Source: Oscillospiraceae bacterium (GTDB lineage Bacteria > Bacillota > Clostridia > Oscillospirales > Oscillospiraceae). Taken from it: a DNA stretch of 64,000 nt. Every line of letters begins with the position of its first letter. The stretch's first letter is position 1. Under the pieces are notes generated by a model. That model was not told the DNA's origin. It did no database searches and saw only the letters and a program-made list of their open reading frames with translations. The position numbers and the translations under genes are program-made. Of this stretch, positions 35,105-44,832 are shown piece by piece. The stretch is taken from the NCBI GenBank assembly GCA_902802045.1, contig CADCKQ010000001.1, forward strand, positions 1 to 64,000, read 5' to 3'.

Positions 35105-36908
35105 ATTCATCCAGTTTGAGTACTGCAAGGAACGCTTCGGTCGGGACCTGAACAGTGCCGAGGGTGCGCATCTTCTTCTTGCCTTCTTTCTGCTTTTCGA
35201 GCAGTTTCTTCTTCCTGGTGATATCTCCTCCGTAGCACTTGGCAAGAACATCCTTTCTCATTGCTTTGACAGTTTCTCTTGCAATGACTTTGCCTCCGAT
35301 CGCCGCCTGTACGGGGACCTCAAAGAGCTGCCTCGGGATGTTTTCTTTCAGCTTCTCGCACAGCTTTCTCGCTCTGGGATATGCTTTGTCGCGATGCGCG
35401 ATGAAGCTTAAAGCATCTACTTTATCGCCGTTTAAAAGCATGTCCACCTTTACGAGATCTCCCGGCTTGTACTCGAGAAATTCGTAATCCAATGAGGCAT
35501 ATCCTTTAGTCTTGGCCTTCAGGGTATCGAAGAAGTCGTAGATGATCTCGTTTAAAGGCATCTCATAGTGCATCTCTACCAGCCTCTGATCGAGATACTG
35601 CATGTCTTTGTAGACTCCGCGCCTGTCCTGACAGAGAGGCATAATATTTCCGACATATTCATTCGGAGTAATTATCGACACCTTAACATACGGCTCATAT
35701 GCCTCTGCAATATTCGCAGGATCGGGATAATTGTGCGGATTATCCACCATGACCGTGCTTCCGTCCGTTTTTATTATCTTATAGATTACCGAAGGAAGTG
35801 TCGTGATCAGATCCAGGTCAAATTCTCTTTCGAGTCTCTCCTGGATTATCTCCATATGAAGCATCCCGAGAAATCCGCATCTGAAACCGAAACCAAGCGC
35901 TATGGAGCTCTCAGGTTCATAAGAGAGAGAGGCATCGTTTAGCTTGAGTTTGTCAAGCGCGTCTCTTAAGTCCGGATATTTTGAACCGTCTTCGGTATAT
36001 ATACCGCAATATACCATCGGTCTTGCAGGGCGATAGCCCGGAAGCGCATCTTTGCAGGGGTTTATCGCCAGAGTGACAGTGTCCCCCACCTGAGTATCGG
36101 CCACATTTTTTATGCTTGCAGTAAGATATCCGACATCTCCGGCTGCAAGCTCATCGCAGGGGTCGAAACCGATAGGCCGCAAATGTCCGACTTCAACCAG
36201 CTTATACCTTGCGCCGGTGGATTTGAGCAAGATCTCATCGTCCTTCCGGAAAGCACCGTCGAAGACTCTTACCAGAACTATGACGCCTCTGTAATTGTCA
36301 TACTGGCTGTCGAATATAAGCGCTTTGGCAGGAGCGGATCTGTCTCCCTTGGGAGCCGGAACTCCGTTTATTATCTCCTCCATCACAGCCTCTATGTTTA
36401 TGCCGTTTTTTGCGCTTATCTCAGGGCTGTCCTGCGCAGGTATGCCTATTATCTCCTCTATCTCATTTTTGACCCGTTGCGGATCTGCGGCGGGAAGATC
36501 TATCTTGTTTATAACCGGGAGTATCTCAAGATCATTGTCCATTGCCAGATATGTATTTGAAAGAGTCTGGGCTTCAACTCCCTGGGATGCGTCTACGACT
36601 AGCAGCGCCCCTTCACAGGCTGCAAGAGACTTGCTCACCTCATAATTGAAGTCTACGTGGCCCGGAGTGTCTATCAGGTTCAGAGTATATTTCTGCCCGT
36701 CAGAAGCAGTGTATCCGAGCCCCACTGCCCTTGCCTTTATGGTTATTCCTCTCTCCCGTTCGAGGTCCATATTATCAAGGATCTGGTCCTCCATTATTCT
36801 CTGTTCCACTGCTCCGCATTTTTCTATTATCCTGTCAGAGAGGGTGGACTTTCCGTGATCTATGTGGGCGATTATCGAAAAGTTTCTTATGTTTTTCTGT
36901 TCCGGCAT
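35103..36908 (-). CDS. lepA: Elongation factor 4 (LepA)
   Basis: At 601 residues this is the exact family length. The GTPase motifs are [24 protein letters not shown] and NKIDLP. The LepA-specific C-terminal domain is visible ([42 protein letters not shown]). It acts on elongating or initiating 70S ribosomes. Divergent from pta, with overlapping promoters. Confidence 0.97.
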   Translation of the reverse strand: MPEQKNIRNFSIIAHIDHGKSTLSDRIIEKCGAVEQRIMEDQILDNMDLERERGITIKARAVGLGYTASDGQKYTLNLIDTPGHVDFNYEVSKSLAACEGALLVVDASQGVEAQTLSNTYLAMDNDLEILPVINKIDLPAADPQRVKNEIEEIIGIPAQDSPEISAKNGINIEAVMEEIINGVPAPKGDRSAPAKALIFDSQYDNYRGVIVLVRVFDGAFRKDDEILLKSTGARYKLVEVGHLRPIGFDPCDELAAGDVGYLTASIKNVADTQVGDTVTLAINPCKDALPGYRPARPMVYCGIYTEDGSKYPDLRDALDKLKLNDASLSYEPESSIALGFGFRCGFLGMLHMEIIQERLEREFDLDLITTLPSVIYKIIKTDGSTVMVDNPHNYPDPANIAEAYEPYVKVSIITPNEYVGNIMPLCQDRRGVYKDMQYLDQRLVEMHYEMPLNEIIYDFFDTLKAKTKGYASLDYEFLEYKPGDLVKVDMLLNGDKVDALSFIAHRDKAYPRARKLCEKLKENIPRQLFEVPVQAAIGGKVIARETVKAMRKDVLAKCYGGDITRKKKLLEKQKEGKKKMRTLGTVQVPTEAFLAVLKLDE

Positions 36909-36938
36909 AATCTTTCTTCCTGATTTTTAGGTTATGTA

Positions 36939-36968
36939 ATTATAGCAATATTCTGTTGAAATAAGCAA
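36939..36968 (-). promoter_or_regulatory. Probable promoter of lepA
   Basis: Perfect TATAAT (36939-36944) on the minus strand with TTGCTT 18 bases upstream (36963-36968). It overlaps the pta promoter. Confidence 0.6.
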
Positions 36969-36984
36969 GTTGAAATGATAAAAT
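36956..36984 (+). promoter_or_regulatory. Promoter of the pta-tadA-glnN-prmA operon
   Basis: TTGAAA (36956-36961), 17 bases, TAAAAT (36979-36984), 38 bases before the pta start. Confidence 0.75.
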
Positions 36985-37022
36985 ACATGAGTTAAAAATA
37001 CAAATTTCGGAGGAAAATTCAA

Positions 37023-38024
37023 ATGTTTGAAAACCTGGTAGAAATTTTAAAAGCAAATCCGCGCAAGATCGTGTATACCGAGGGCCCGGATGCAAGGATC
37101 CTTGAGTCTGCAGCAAGACTCAAAAAAGAAGGTTTCCTTACTCCCATTCTCGTCGGCAATGTCGATGAGGTCAAAGCTGCAGCTGAAAAAGGCGGTTTTG
37201 ACATCGAGGGTCTCGAGATCATAGACCCTGCTTCCTATGAAGGAATGGACGAGATGGTGGATCTGATGGTAGAACTCAGAAAAGGCAAGATGACAGCCGA
37301 AGAGTGCAGACAGAGCCTCCTGAAGGGCAACTATTTCGGCACTATGCTCGTCAAGATGGGCAAAGCCGACGCTCTCCTCGGAGGAGCAACCTATTCTACG
37401 GCTGATACCGTCCGTCCCGCTCTCCAGCTTGTAAAGACCAAGAAGGGCGCAAACCTGGTCAGCTCTTGCTTTATTCTTGTCAAAGAAGGAGCTGAAATGC
37501 TCTGCATGGGTGACTGTGCGATCAACATCTCCTATGAAGACAAGCTTGACAAGGAAGGCAATGTGAAGCTCACTGCTGCTGCCCAGCTCGCCGAAGTCGC
37601 CGTCGCGACCGCGAATACAGCAAAAGTTTTCGGAATGGATCCGAAAGTTGCAATGCTTTCATACTCCACCAAGGGTTCCGGCAAGGGCGCAAGCGTAGAC
37701 ATGGTCAGGGATGCCACAGCTATTGCAAAAGAGATGGCTCCCGAGCTCGATATCGACGGCGAGATGCAGTTTGACGCTGCCGTATCCCCGACAGTCGGCC
37801 AGCTCAAGTTCCCCGGAAGCAAGGTTGCAGGCTATGCAAACACCTTCATATTCCCTGAGATCCAGTCCGGAAACATCGGATACAAGATAGCTCAGAGACT
37901 AGGCGGATACGCAGCTTTCGGCCCCATTCTTCAGGGTCTGAACGCTCCTATAAACGATCTTTCCAGAGGCTGCAACGCTGAGGAAGTATACCAGATGTCC
38001 ATTATCACTGCCGCTCTGGCATAA
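37023..38024 (+). CDS. pta: Phosphate acetyltransferase
   Basis: This 333-residue short form of Pta interconverts acetyl-CoA and acetyl phosphate. Typical segments are VYTEGPDARILESAARL, LLGGATYSTADTVRPALQL, SSCFIL, MLSYSTKGSG and GPILQGLNAPINDLSRGC. A strong GGAGG precedes the ATG. No acetate kinase gene is adjacent. First gene of a four-gene operon. Confidence 0.96.
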   Translation: MFENLVEILKANPRKIVYTEGPDARILESAARLKKEGFLTPILVGNVDEVKAAAEKGGFDIEGLEIIDPASYEGMDEMVDLMVELRKGKMTAEECRQSLLKGNYFGTMLVKMGKADALLGGATYSTADTVRPALQLVKTKKGANLVSSCFILVKEGAEMLCMGDCAINISYEDKLDKEGNVKLTAAAQLAEVAVATANTAKVFGMDPKVAMLSYSTKGSGKGASVDMVRDATAIAKEMAPELDIDGEMQFDAAVSPTVGQLKFPGSKVAGYANTFIFPEIQSGNIGYKIAQRLGGYAAFGPILQGLNAPINDLSRGCNAEEVYQMSIITAALA

Positions 38025-38031
38025 GGAAGCA

Positions 38032-38490
38032 TTGAACAGAGAATACTACATGCACAAGGCGGCGGAGCTTGCACGCTCCGCCGCTGCCCGTAATGAGGTG
38101 CCGGTAGGCTGCGTTATTACGGATAAGGACGGCAACATAATCGGCGAAGGCTCCAACAGATGTGAGGAACTCCGAAGTGCTCTTGCCCACGCGGAGGCCG
38201 AGGCAATAAAAAAAGCATCCGAGGCTCTGGGGACTTGGCACCTGGAAGGCTGTACTCTGTATGTTACTCTGGAACCCTGCCCGATGTGCGCGGGCGCGAT
38301 AATCAATTCGAGAATAAGTACGCTTGTTTACGGCGCCAAAGACAATAACAAAGGCGCCTGCGGAAGTGTATTGAATATATTTGAAGAAAGATTCGGGCAC
38401 AGGCCTGCTGTCTACGGCGGTATATGTGCTGAAGAATGTTCCGGAATTTTAAGTGAGTTTTTCAAAAACGTGAGAGGTCTGAGCATATGA
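38032..38490 (+). CDS. tadA: tRNA-specific adenosine deaminase
   Basis: A 152-residue zinc deaminase that makes inosine at position 34 of tRNA-Arg(ACG). Zinc and catalytic residues are His53/Glu55 in AHAEAEA and Cys83/Cys86 in EPCPMCAGA. TTG start 7 bases after the pta stop; it overlaps the next start by 4 bases. Confidence 0.94.
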   Translation: MNREYYMHKAAELARSAAARNEVPVGCVITDKDGNIIGEGSNRCEELRSALAHAEAEAIKKASEALGTWHLEGCTLYVTLEPCPMCAGAIINSRISTLVYGAKDNNKGACGSVLNIFEERFGHRPAVYGGICAEECSGILSEFFKNVRGLSI

Positions 38491-40583
38491 GCAGAATAAA
38501 TGATATATACGGAACAATGGTTTTCAACGACGCGGTCATGAAGGCGCGTCTGCCTGAAGAGACTTATAAGCAGCTTCGCAGATCCATGGATGAAGGCTCA
38601 AGGCTCTCTCAGGAGGACGCCGAGATCATAGCCTCTGCCATGAAAGACTGGGCTATAGAAAAAGGTGTGACGCATTTTACCCATTGGTTCCAGCCTATGA
38701 CAAACATCACGGCTGAAAAGCACGATTCCTTCCTTGTTCCTGACGGAAACGGCGGTGTCATAATGGAGTTTTCCGGTTCCGAGCTGATCCACGGCGAACC
38801 GGACGCCTCTTCTTTCCCTTCAGGAGGGCTCAGGGCTACTTTTGAAGCTCGGGGTTATACCGCCTGGGATCCTACGAGCTATGCCTTCATTAAGGACGGC
38901 GTGCTCTGCATCCCCACTGCTTTTTGCGCTTACGGCGGTCAGGCTCTCGACAAAAAAATACCTCTGCTCCGCTCCATGCAGGCATTAAACCGCCAGGGGC
39001 TCAGACTTATGAAGCTGCTCGGGAGAAATGATATCAGATCGATCAAAGTTAATGTAGGTGCAGAACAGGAATATTTCCTTATTGACGAGGAGATGTATTC
39101 CAAACGCAAGGACCTTCTGTATACAGGAAGAACCCTTTTCGGCGCAAAGCCTCCGAAAGGTCAGGAGCTTGATGATCACTACTCCGGAGCAATAAAACCG
39201 AGAGTTCAGGAATTCATGACAGAGCTCGATGAGGAGCTTTGGAAACTCGGGGTTCTTGCAAAAACGGAGCACAATGAAGCGGCTCCTGCCCAGCATGAGA
39301 TAGCCCCATATTTTACATCCGTGAACATAGCTGCAGACCACAACCAGATAATAATGGAGCTCATGCAGAGAATCGCCAGAAAGCACCATCTTGTCTGTCT
39401 TCTGCATGAAAAGCCCTTTGCCGGGGTTAACGGAAGCGGAAAACATAACAACTGGAGCATCTCCACCGATTCCGGTCTGAATCTCCTGGAGCCGGGCGAG
39501 ACTCCCCAGGAGAATGCCCAGTTTCTGCTTGTGCTCTGCGCAGTCCTGCAGGCTGTGGACAATTATCAGGATCTTCTGAGAATGTCTGTCTCCTCTGCCG
39601 GCAACGACCTGAGGCTCGGAGGAAATGAGGCTCCTCCTGCTGTTATATCAGTGTTTTTGGGTGATCAGCTCACGGAAATACTCAAAGCGATAGAAAACGA
39701 CGAAAGCTACGCTCCCGGAGAAAAGGAGATCTTCAAAGTGGGAGTCCATGTGCTTCCAAAATTCCCGAAAGACTCCACCGACAGGAACAGAACATCTCCT
39801 TTTGCTTTCACCGGGAATAAGTTCGAATTTCGCATGCCCGGTTCATCCGCCTCGATTTCAGGCTGCAATGTTGTATTGAATACCGCTGTTGCCGAATCCT
39901 TCTCACAATTCTCGGATTACCTGGAGGCTTCTGAAAAGCCTGTACAGGAAGCTATACGCGATCTCATCAAAAAATGCATATCTGAACACAGCAAAATAAT
40001 ATTCAACGGCAACGGCTACGGTAAGGAGTGGCAGAAAGAAGCAGGGGCAAGGGGGCTTCTGAATCTTCCTTCTCTGGCAGACTGCGCCCCTTGCTATCTT
40101 GACCCCAAAAATGCCGATCTTTTCAGCAGACACCGGATCTATACGCCCGAAGAGCTCAATGCCAGATATCTTATTAAACTCGAAAGCTACTGCAAAGTAA
40201 TACGGATAGAGGCTCTGACTATGCTGGATATGGTATGGAAAGACATCTTCCCTGCAGCCTCTTCCTATTCCACATTCCTCACAGAATCTGCTTACAAGAA
40301 GAATACTGCCGGGTTTGAAGTCAATTCCACTTTCGAGCAGGCTGTTGCCTCCGGAATCTCAAAGATCCTCAGCGCCGCTTTCAGCATCGCGGGCGTGCTG
40401 GAGAAAAACCTCAAGGAAGCAGAGAAGATAAAAGATCCTCTCAAGGCCGCCTGTCACTACAGGGACTATGTTCTCTCCGCCATGAACGAGCTGCGGGCAG
40501 AGTCTGACGAGCTTGAAAACTGTGTTTCTGCCGAATACTGGCCGTATCCTTCATACGGCGATATTCTTTTCAGCGTAAACTGA
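38487..40583 (+). CDS. glnN: Glutamine synthetase type III
   Basis: A 698-residue GSIII, which condenses glutamate and ammonia with ATP. The N-terminal NDIYGTMVFNDAVMKARLPE and the catalytic segments VGAEQEYFLID, NEAAPAQHEIAP, KPFAGVNGSGKHNNWS and RTSPFAFTGNKFEFRMPG are diagnostic. It is the only glutamine synthetase in the window and is coupled to tadA by an ATGA overlap. Confidence 0.97.
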   Translation: MSRINDIYGTMVFNDAVMKARLPEETYKQLRRSMDEGSRLSQEDAEIIASAMKDWAIEKGVTHFTHWFQPMTNITAEKHDSFLVPDGNGGVIMEFSGSELIHGEPDASSFPSGGLRATFEARGYTAWDPTSYAFIKDGVLCIPTAFCAYGGQALDKKIPLLRSMQALNRQGLRLMKLLGRNDIRSIKVNVGAEQEYFLIDEEMYSKRKDLLYTGRTLFGAKPPKGQELDDHYSGAIKPRVQEFMTELDEELWKLGVLAKTEHNEAAPAQHEIAPYFTSVNIAADHNQIIMELMQRIARKHHLVCLLHEKPFAGVNGSGKHNNWSISTDSGLNLLEPGETPQENAQFLLVLCAVLQAVDNYQDLLRMSVSSAGNDLRLGGNEAPPAVISVFLGDQLTEILKAIENDESYAPGEKEIFKVGVHVLPKFPKDSTDRNRTSPFAFTGNKFEFRMPGSSASISGCNVVLNTAVAESFSQFSDYLEASEKPVQEAIRDLIKKCISEHSKIIFNGNGYGKEWQKEAGARGLLNLPSLADCAPCYLDPKNADLFSRHRIYTPEELNARYLIKLESYCKVIRIEALTMLDMVWKDIFPAASSYSTFLTESAYKKNTAGFEVNSTFEQAVASGISKILSAAFSIAGVLEKNLKEAEKIKDPLKAACHYRDYVLSAMNELRAESDELENCVSAEYWPYPSYGDILFSVN

Positions 40584-40584
40584 G

Positions 40585-41520
40585 ATGGACTATACTGAAG
40601 TAATCATCAACACCCGTCACGAGAATATAGATCTGGATATTCTCGTGCTTGAATCGCTTGGGGCAGAGGGCTTTGTCATTGAAGACGAGTCTGACTTCAA
40701 AGAGTTCCTTGAAGCCAACACCCAATACTGGGATTATGTGGATAAGGAACTCGAGGACAGATTCAAAGGTCTTTCAAGGATAAAATTCTATCTGAATAAC
40801 GACCCCGCGGGTAAAGAGATACTGACAAATGTATTATCGAGATTTCCCGAAGCAGAAACTTCCACGGTTAAAGACAGCGATTGGGAGAACAACTGGCGCA
40901 AGTACTATAAGCCTATAGAAATAGGAAAGAGGCTTGCGGTAGTCCCGCAGTGGGAGTCTGAAAGCTATGAAGGCTCCGGCAGGACTCTGCTGAAGCTTGA
41001 CCCCGGACTCATTTTCGGTACTGGCAGCCATGCAACGACAAAAATGTGCCTCGACTCTCTCGAAGCAATGGAAAAGCTCCCGGAAAAAGTCCTGGATCTG
41101 GGTTGCGGGAGCGGAATCTTGGGGATAGGAGCACTTCTTCTCGGAAGCCTGAAATGTGTCGGATGCGACATTGACCCCAAAGCACCGGACGTCGCATATA
41201 TGAACGCCTGTTTAAACGGGATCGGCAAAGACAGATATACCGTCTATGCGGGAGATATCATAAGTGATATGTCTCTTCGCAAAGAGTGCGGATCTGGATA
41301 CGGCCTTGTTATCGCCAATATTGTTGCTGATGTGATAATCCCCCTCTCCTCCTTTGTAAAGGATTTCATGTCTGAAGACTCGCTGTTTATCTGCAGCGGG
41401 ATCATCGACAACCGAAGAGATGAAGTTGAAGCCGCCCTGGGCAAAAACGGTTTTGAGATCCTTGAGCATAAACATCTCGAAGAGTGGAACTGTTATATAA
41501 CAAAGAGCAAAAGGTTATAA
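40585..41520 (+). CDS. prmA: Ribosomal protein L11 methyltransferase
   Basis: A 311-residue SAM methyltransferase. The N-terminal domain (WDYVDKELEDRFKG) and the SAM site VLDLGCGSGILGIGALLLG, followed by DIDPKAP and VIANIVADVI, match PrmA. It starts 1 base after the glnN stop, so it is co-transcribed. Confidence 0.93.
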   Translation: MDYTEVIINTRHENIDLDILVLESLGAEGFVIEDESDFKEFLEANTQYWDYVDKELEDRFKGLSRIKFYLNNDPAGKEILTNVLSRFPEAETSTVKDSDWENNWRKYYKPIEIGKRLAVVPQWESESYEGSGRTLLKLDPGLIFGTGSHATTKMCLDSLEAMEKLPEKVLDLGCGSGILGIGALLLGSLKCVGCDIDPKAPDVAYMNACLNGIGKDRYTVYAGDIISDMSLRKECGSGYGLVIANIVADVIIPLSSFVKDFMSEDSLFICSGIIDNRRDEVEAALGKNGFEILEHKHLEEWNCYITKSKRL

Positions 41521-41586
41521 CGGGCTGAAAATCCGAAAGAAACAACTTTATATATAATATTCGTTTCGTTCTTTTTTTGACTGAAA

Positions 41587-41637
41587 GATAAGCAAAACAA
41601 CATGTGCTTAAAACACGCACATGTTGTTTTGCTTATC
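41587..41637. repeat. 21-bp perfect inverted repeat (hairpin), possible bidirectional terminator
   Basis: Arms 41587-41607 and 41617-41637 (GATAAGCAAAACAACATGTGC and its complement) with a 9-base loop. It lies between prmA and the convergent phosphatase gene, at the border of the accessory region. The stem is much longer than the other terminators here and has only weak T-runs. Confidence 0.7.
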
Positions 41638-41692
41638 AATTCTTTTCCGCGCAAGGTTCCTGTGTTGAATCAGCTTACAAAAAATAAAGAAT

Positions 41693-42151
41693 TCAGTTCA
41701 GCAGATTGTTCAGCAGGGCTATACATCCTTCCATGACATCATCCCAGGTCGCGTCAAAGTCCCCGGTATACCAAGGATCGGCGACATCGCGATTTTTCCC
41801 GGCATATTCCATGAGAAGATGTGTTTTGTCATCTCTTCCGGTGATTCTGTTTATATCCCGGAGATTTGCCCGATCCATGCCGATAATCAGATCAAACCTG
41901 TTATAATCCTGCTTTGTTATCTGCCTTGCCCTTTTCCCTTCACAGCTGAGTCCGTGCTCTTCAAGCTTTCTCTTTGCCGGAGGATACACCGGATTTCCGA
42001 TTCCGTTCCAGATCTCCTCAGTACTGGTTGCTGCGGATTCGATGCAGAACCGGTCTTCAAGCCCTGCCTTCTTCACCAGGTCCTTCATCACAAATTCTGC
42101 CATCGGGCTCCGGCAGATATTGCCATGGCAGACAAACAGGATCTTTGTCAT
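41693..42151 (-). CDS. Low-molecular-weight protein-tyrosine phosphatase
   Basis: A 152-residue phosphatase. The N-terminal P-loop FVCHGNICRSPMAEF has the CX5R motif (Cys8, Arg14), and the late general acid sits in DPWYTGDF. It stands alone, next to the integrase remnant. Partners such as a BY-kinase are not in the window. Confidence 0.93.
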   Translation of the reverse strand: MTKILFVCHGNICRSPMAEFVMKDLVKKAGLEDRFCIESAATSTEEIWNGIGNPVYPPAKRKLEEHGLSCEGKRARQITKQDYNRFDLIIGMDRANLRDINRITGRDDKTHLLMEYAGKNRDVADPWYTGDFDATWDDVMEGCIALLNNLLN

Positions 42152-42271
42152 ATCGTAAATTCACCTCGAATATCGTGGTTTTTCTTGATTTCCCAAGGCT
42201 TTCCGGGCTTTTGGCCTCTCCCGGTATTTCGGCTTATCGTGGCCTTTCGGAGCCTATCGTAAGCGCCAAAA

Positions 42272-42293
42272 GTAGTAAAACTGGTAGTAAAAA
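42272..42293. repeat. Paired GTAGTAAAA motif next to the integrase remnant
   Basis: GTAGTAAAAC-TGGTAGTAAAAA lies 25 bases past the integrase-remnant stop. Related pairs occur at 50777-50794, 51039-51060 and 54209-54230. The place beside the recombinase gene suggests arm-type integrase sites or remains of element ends. Confidence 0.5.
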
Positions 42294-42317
42294 GCTTGCG
42301 TTTACTATCAGCCCTTT

Positions 42318-42746
42318 TCAGTGCTCCGCGACCCGGCTCAGTTCTTCCTTTGCGTCTTCAAAGCCCACATGGGAGTAGGTGTTGAGGGTGACGCTGTCGT
42401 TGACGACCACAGAAGCCAGCTCAAAGTTGAAGGGATTCTTCCGGATCAGATCATCGTCCACCGCCATCTGAAAGGCGGGGCGAAGCACACCGCGCACAGA
42501 ATGAATCGTGCTGTAGCAGCGTCCTTCTTTTTGCAGCTTGATCAGCCAGCCCTTGGCATCCGACAGGTGCACCTTGTCGATCCGCATCTTTCCGAAGGCT
42601 GACTTCGCAATAATGTTGATCACGAAGTTGTAATTGGCCTCGGTGTTATGGCGAACGCCGGTCTTCAGAGACACATACTTTTTGACCAGTTCCAGTACGG
42701 TATAATTCAGTGTACAAACCAACGCTGTATTCATGAGGAAACGCAA
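42318..42746 (-). pseudogene. Tyrosine integrase remnant (Tn916-Int type), catalytic domain deleted
   Basis: A 142-residue frame. Residues 18 to about 119 are the core-binding domain (NTEANYNFVINIIAKSAFG, GVLRPAFQMAVDDDLIRKNPF). Then it jumps to what is normally the extreme C terminus (TLNTYSHVGFEDAKEELSRV, with the catalytic-Tyr region). The Arg and His-x-x-Arg parts are missing and the N-terminal arm-binding domain is absent. The frame stays open across the join, so it is an internal in-frame deletion. It cannot recombine, but could still bind DNA. Confidence 0.85.
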
Positions 42747-42793
42747 TAATAGTTTCGTTAATGACTTCTCGTCCGTCTAATAATTCATGATGG

Positions 42794-42838
42794 TGCGGCA
42801 GGTTTTTCTTGTGTAAAAATCTGCCGCATCTTTTGTTT
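42794..42838 (+). terminator. Orphan intrinsic terminator
   Basis: A 14-bp stem TGCGGCAGGTTTTT / AAAAATCTGCCGCA with one G-U pair and a 7-base loop is followed by TCTTTTGTTTT. No plus-strand gene now precedes it, so its gene was probably lost. Confidence 0.65.
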
Positions 42839-42958
42839 TGCCATTTCCATAATTATATTCAGTTTTGGGAAAAAGTGAAAACATGAGGGTCTGATCTTTC
42901 AATCCAAAAGGTTCATGCGCGCGGCTTTATTTGCAAAAAGTCGCTCCCAGAAAATACC

Positions 42959-42981
42959 AAGTCCGTTTTTTGGGACACCTT
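42959..42981. repeat. Direct repeat, left copy (AAGTCCGTTTTTTGG-GACACCTT)
   Basis: 23 bases, differing by one G from the copy at 45763-45784. The two copies bracket the AT-rich ATPase/TOPRIM segment. Confidence 0.55.
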
Positions 42982-43030
42982 ATGTGAGATAATGACAGCA
43001 TCCAGAACTATAACAAGGGGGGTGCTGCAC

Positions 43031-43162
43031 ATGGCAGAGAAGGAGTGTCCCTGCTGGATCGTCACCAAGATTCAATTATCGGTGATTGATTATGAACGCC
43101 TCGTCACGGATATACTGGCAGACCGTCAGGTCATCAATGATCGCGGTAGGTGCTATGCTTAA
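43031..43162 (+). CDS. Small ORF, unrecognised
   Basis: 43 codons (ATG to TAA) with a G-rich stretch (AAGGGGGGTG) 8 bases before the ATG. It contains CPCW near the start and ends RGRCYA. No family recognised; it may be the truncated head of a lost gene. Confidence 0.2.
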   Translation: MAEKECPCWIVTKIQLSVIDYERLVTDILADRQVINDRGRCYA

Positions 43163-43716
43163 ATAAAAGCATGTCCAGTCTGCTCGTCCAGCGCAAGGGC
43201 AAGTCTGGTGGTGTACTGGTTATGTCCAAGGCCGACCGCATTATGGCGGGACAGCGTATTGGTCATGAAAATACAGAGGGATATTATTTCTATTATTCAA
43301 GGATTACAGTATAGATGTAAGAACTCCACAAAGAAGCTTCAATTGACATATGTCAAACAAGATATGATGATTGGACCTGAGCATATATACCTCAACAGTA
43401 TAAGTTGCCCTTTTCTAAGCACTAAACAATCATGCTCATGGAAGCGCACCACAAATCCGTAGAAAAATTCCGGATATGCCGGATTTTTTATCCGGCGCCT
43501 ATTTACTTTTGCCGTGGCAACAATTATAATATTACTGAAATCTTCTAAGGTGTATTTGTTTATTTCGGTCGAAGGAGAAAAAACATTTGTATGGATCTAG
43601 CTGGCTCAATTATCTCGTTTATAAATGGCGCAATAATCCCAACATAGAGTAATGACAGCGGGAAGATATCTCATTTTTGCGGTAATACTATATTTAATTC
43701 AAGAAAGGTGTTTGTG

Positions 43717-44832
43717 ATGCTAAAAAGGTTTTCTGTTATTAACTTTAAGAATTTTGATCAGAAAGCAGAGTTGATTTTAGACCATCCTTCGAACTATGAG
43801 TTCAATGAAGAGGTAATCCAGCAAAACTGCGTAAGTAAAGGAATTTTTTATGGCATTAATGGAAGTGGAAAGTCGAACCTTGCTTTAGCTTTATTTGACA
43901 TTATTCTTCATTTGACAGACAAAGAAAAAGCATTAGATAAGTATTCCGTGTATCTTAATTTATCCAGTAATAAGCAAATTGCTGAATTTGAATACGATTT
44001 CGCATTTGATGGAACGGTTGTAAAATACAGGTATGGTAAAAGGGATGCTTTGAGTCTGGTTTATGAAAAGCTCATAATTGATGAGAAAGAAGTAGTATGG
44101 TTTGACTATAATGAGCAAAAGGGATACACGTCTCTCAAAGGCGCAGAAACGTTACAATTAACTTCTGAGTTACAGGCTGGAACAGAGAGGCTATCGCGTA
44201 TTAAGTTTATAAAGAGCAATGCTATCCTGGAGAATAATCCAACAAACAAAGCTTTTATAGCGTTCACAACTTTTGTGGATAACATGCTTATGTTCTATTC
44301 TCTTGATAGCAATAGATATCAAGGACTGAACATAGGAGGGGACTCGTTTACCCAAGGTATTATTCGTTATGGGAAAATGAAAGAATTTGAAGTTTTCCTT
44401 CGCAATCAAGGCGTCGATTATCAGCTAGTAGCTCTGGATATAAATGGAAGCAATGACCTTTTTTGTAAGTTTCCAAAACAAACGGTGCCATTTAATATGG
44501 TTGCCTCTACTGGAACAAGATCGCTTGCGCTGTTCTATTACTGGTATATCGTTATGTCAAAAGCATCATTTGTTTTCATCGACGAATACGATGCATTTTA
44601 TCATTTCGAGTTATCACAAGAATTGGTAAGGCTGGTTCGATCATTAAAGACTACACAGGTTTTTTTGTCAACGCATAACACTGACTTGCTGTCGAATGAT
44701 TTACTCCGTCCAGATGCTTACTTTGTTATTGAAAACAACAAAATCCGTTCATTGGACAACATGACAGACAAAGAGTTGAGAAAGGCTCACAATCTGCAAA
44801 AGATGTACAAGGCTGGGAGTTTCAATGGATAA
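43717..44832 (+). CDS. AAA15/OLD-like ATPase of a two-gene defence-type module
   Basis: A 371-residue ABC/SMC-type ATPase without a nuclease domain. Walker A is YGINGSGKSN (45-54), a signature-like STGTRSL (264-270), Walker B FVFIDEYD (285-292) and H-loop FLSTHNTDLLS. The start at 43717 has AAGAAAGG 8 bases upstream; the frame extends three codons further. It overlaps the TOPRIM gene by 8 bases. The pairing resembles AbiL, PARIS and other ATPase/TOPRIM abortive-infection systems. Base composition is clearly more AT-rich than the flanks, a sign of transfer. Confidence 0.75.
   Translation: MLKRFSVINFKNFDQKAELILDHPSNYEFNEEVIQQNCVSKGIFYGINGSGKSNLALALFDIILHLTDKEKALDKYSVYLNLSSNKQIAEFEYDFAFDGTVVKYRYGKRDALSLVYEKLIIDEKEVVWFDYNEQKGYTSLKGAETLQLTSELQAGTERLSRIKFIKSNAILENNPTNKAFIAFTTFVDNMLMFYSLDSNRYQGLNIGGDSFTQGIIRYGKMKEFEVFLRNQGVDYQLVALDINGSNDLFCKFPKQTVPFNMVASTGTRSLALFYYWYIVMSKASFVFIDEYDAFYHFELSQELVRLVRSLKTTQVFLSTHNTDLLSNDLLRPDAYFVIENNKIRSLDNMTDKELRKAHNLQKMYKAGSFNG

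Larger units (their letters stand above)
42747..43716. other. Gene-poor remnant between integrase fragment and defence pair
   Basis: Nearly 1 kb without a convincing gene. It holds an orphan plus-strand terminator (42794), a 23-base sequence repeated at 45763, a low-confidence 43-codon ORF (43031) and a short frame (43208-43462) that I cannot recognise. Composition shifts from GC-richer to AT-rich at about 43.2 kb. Looks like debris of successive insertions and deletions. Confidence 0.5.

Noticed and set aside
43208..43462. 84-codon plus-strand ORF in the remnant region
   Set aside because: Low complexity of evidence: no ribosome site, no recognisable family, and it crosses the sharp base-composition change. 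Left as unassigned sequence.
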